Assembly: GCA_947492825.1 (NCBI GenBank) | Contig: CANLNT010000001.1 | Location: 1 to 64,000 of the forward strand | Source of the DNA: an uncultured Paracoccaceae bacterium | GTDB lineage: Bacteria > Pseudomonadota > Alphaproteobacteria > Rhodobacterales > Rhodobacteraceae | Direction: 5' to 3' | Length of the DNA: 64,000 nt | Position numbers and translations under genes: made by a program | The notes under the pieces: model-generated | The model's database searches: none | What the model was told of the DNA's origin: nothing | Seen by the model: the letters and a program-made list of their open reading frames with translations, nothing else | In this document: positions 62,893 to 64,000 of the stretch, in pieces | Layout of the letters: each line of letters starts with the position of its first letter | How positions within the stretch are numbered: position 1 is the first letter of the stretch

Positions 62893-63707
62893 TCGCCCAG
62901 CTTGGCGTGAACTTCGTGCAGGTCAATTTCGCCCACGGGCATCTTGTTGCCGGGGTTTTCAAAGTCGTATTTGAACAGCTGGAAATCTTTCTTGTAGATT
63001 TCATAGACCAGATGCATCGACAGATCGTCGAAATAGTCCTCGACCGGGTGCTGGCGTTTCGGTCCGTGGCCCTCGCTTTCGTTGAAGCGGGGGATCGCCG
63101 ACAGATCGACCGGGTGCGGCGTGTCGATCTTGTCGAGCACCTGCTGCATCCCGTCATTGAAGCTTTCGGTCCAGAAAATCTTATCATAGCGGCCGCCGTT
63201 CACGATGAACGTGCTGATATGGCCAGACATGGCGGACCAATGAATGTCAGGTTCCATCGGGCGGCGCCAGCGGATGGTATCGCGCGCAAACAGCAAAAAG
63301 CGGCGGAAGGATTTGATCTGATCGAATTCAAAGCCGGTTTCGGGGTCACCCACCTCGATCCCGTATTTCTGGATCAGAAGTGGCACAAGGTTGCCGCGAT
63401 ACCTGCGACCATTGCGCTGAATGCCACAAATCTTGTCAAAGAAGGATGACAGGATGCGGGTGTAGGGGTTCCGCACGCAGGTAAAGGCATAGGAATTATG
63501 CGCCTTGACGTTCGCGCTGATCACCGGCTGGCTTTCATCCATCGCCCACTTGTGCATGCCATGTTTGGCGTCGTGGATGTCGCCGTCAAAGAACGCGCCG
63601 TGGTCAGAATAGAACATGATCTGACCGATGGTCGAGCAGGCGCATTTCGGGACGACCCGATACACCACACTTTCACTTTCTGTCATCCACGTGCCGGGGA
63701 AACCCAT
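62889..63707 (-). CDS. Sulfotransferase family protein
   Basis: A 272-residue cytosolic sulfotransferase. The PAPS-binding 5'-loop is VVPKCACSTIGQI (residues 18-30) and the 3'-phosphate motif is CVRNPYTRILSSFF (about 77-90). It resembles carbohydrate sulfotransferases of family 2, so sulfation of a surface polysaccharide is likely. GGAGGG eight bases upstream supports the start at 63707. It is divergent from the glycosyltransferase gene. Confidence 0.88.
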   Translation of the reverse strand: MGFPGTWMTESESVVYRVVPKCACSTIGQIMFYSDHGAFFDGDIHDAKHGMHKWAMDESQPVISANVKAHNSYAFTCVRNPYTRILSSFFDKICGIQRNGRRYRGNLVPLLIQKYGIEVGDPETGFEFDQIKSFRRFLLFARDTIRWRRPMEPDIHWSAMSGHISTFIVNGGRYDKIFWTESFNDGMQQVLDKIDTPHPVDLSAIPRFNESEGHGPKRQHPVEDYFDDLSMHLVYEIYKKDFQLFKYDFENPGNKMPVGEIDLHEVHAKLGE

Positions 63708-63860
63708 GAACCGAACCCTCCGCGTCAGGGAACACAGGTGCCTGACATCTACGTCATTCTATTAGTTGACCCTGAAAAGCAAAGAAACCCTGTATATTCA
63801 ATGTCTGTTCACGCTATGACGTGTAAACAATAGTGCGCTTCGGGCAGGACCGTTTCCATC

Positions 63861-64000
63861 ATGGCAAAAATTGCCTTCATTCTGCTGTGTCACAAGGATC
63901 CCGATGCCATCGTGCAACAGGCCGAACAGCTGACGGCAGCGGGCGACTATATTGCGATTCATTTCGATGCCCGCGCCCCAAAAGCAGCGTTTGCCCAAAT
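63861..64000 (+). CDS. Branching beta-1,6-N-acetylglucosaminyltransferase-like protein, 5' fragment
   Basis: Only the first 46 codons are in the window. MAKIAFILLCHKDPDAIVQQ followed by AIHFDARAPKAAF fits the start of core-2/I-branching-type glycosyltransferases common in this bacterial group, where the HxD/DAR element lies near the nucleotide-sugar site. Pairing with a sulfotransferase gene on the other strand supports a surface-glycan role. The rest lies beyond the edge. Confidence 0.7.
   Translation, partial: MAKIAFILLCHKDPDAIVQQAEQLTAAGDYIAIHFDARAPKAAFAQ

Overview
The window looks like the chromosome of a marine alphaproteobacterium of the Rhodobacteraceae (Roseobacter group). The basis is the ribosomal-protein sequences, a BztABCD amino-acid transporter, an ArsR-ArsC fusion with ArsJ, a C-P lyase operon, a LuxR/LuxI pair beside rplQ, ATP12, DUF2585, DUF3052 and TIGR02466 proteins, and GC-rich codon use. 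Species cannot be named from the sequence.

Backbone. The S10-spc-alpha ribosomal supercluster runs left to right: tuf (3' end), rpsJ-rplC-rplD-rplW, rplB-rpsS-rplV-rpsC-rplP, rpmC-rpsQ-rplN-rplX-rplE-rpsN-rpsH-rplF-rplR-rpsE-rpmD, rplO-secY-adk-rpsM-rpsK-rpoA-rplQ. Gene order is canonical, but the cluster is cut in four places by unrelated DNA. (1) 0.1-1.0 kb holds a HEPN-like hypothetical gene. (2) 3.3-5.2 kb holds a DUF2200 gene and a zinc-finger hypothetical. (3) 8.1-33.8 kb is a 25.7-kb block. (4) 38.3-40.8 kb holds threonine ammonia-lyase and an FkbM methyltransferase. Each ribosomal segment after a break starts with a near-identical promoter, TTG(C/A)-type -35, 17-bp C-rich spacer, TATA(C/A)G -10, at 1033, 5191, 33841 and 40810. 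Each preceding segment ends in a hairpin terminator.

The 25.7-kb block starts with a decayed tyrosine recombinase and is mainly a phosphorus/arsenic module: ArsR-ArsC fusion, ArsJ-associated GAPDH and ArsJ; phosphonate importer PhnCDEE with a hexapeptide transferase; a periplasmic glycerophosphodiester phosphodiesterase; PhnF; C-P lyase PhnGHI-HAD-JKLN; DUF1045; PhnM; and a large phytase-type secreted esterase. PHO-box-like sites precede phnC and the phosphodiesterase gene. It then carries an HWE kinase with a single-domain response regulator, DUF2585, DUF4334 and TIGR02466 genes, and two overlapping genes for related small lipoproteins.

Right part (46-64 kb). Quorum-sensing luxR-luxI is followed by rarA, crcB, an rluC-type gene, a HAD phosphatase gene and an ATP12 gene; then bztABCD, a broken iron-siderophore ATPase gene, a FadR-type regulator with a clear operator, an OmpA lipoprotein, an Ada-type methyltransferase, nth, adenosine kinase, a hypothetical, DUF3052, a sulfotransferase and the start of a branching glycosyltransferase gene.

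No rRNA gene, confident tRNA gene, CRISPR array or intact insertion sequence was seen. All calls come from reading the sequence; no database search was run.
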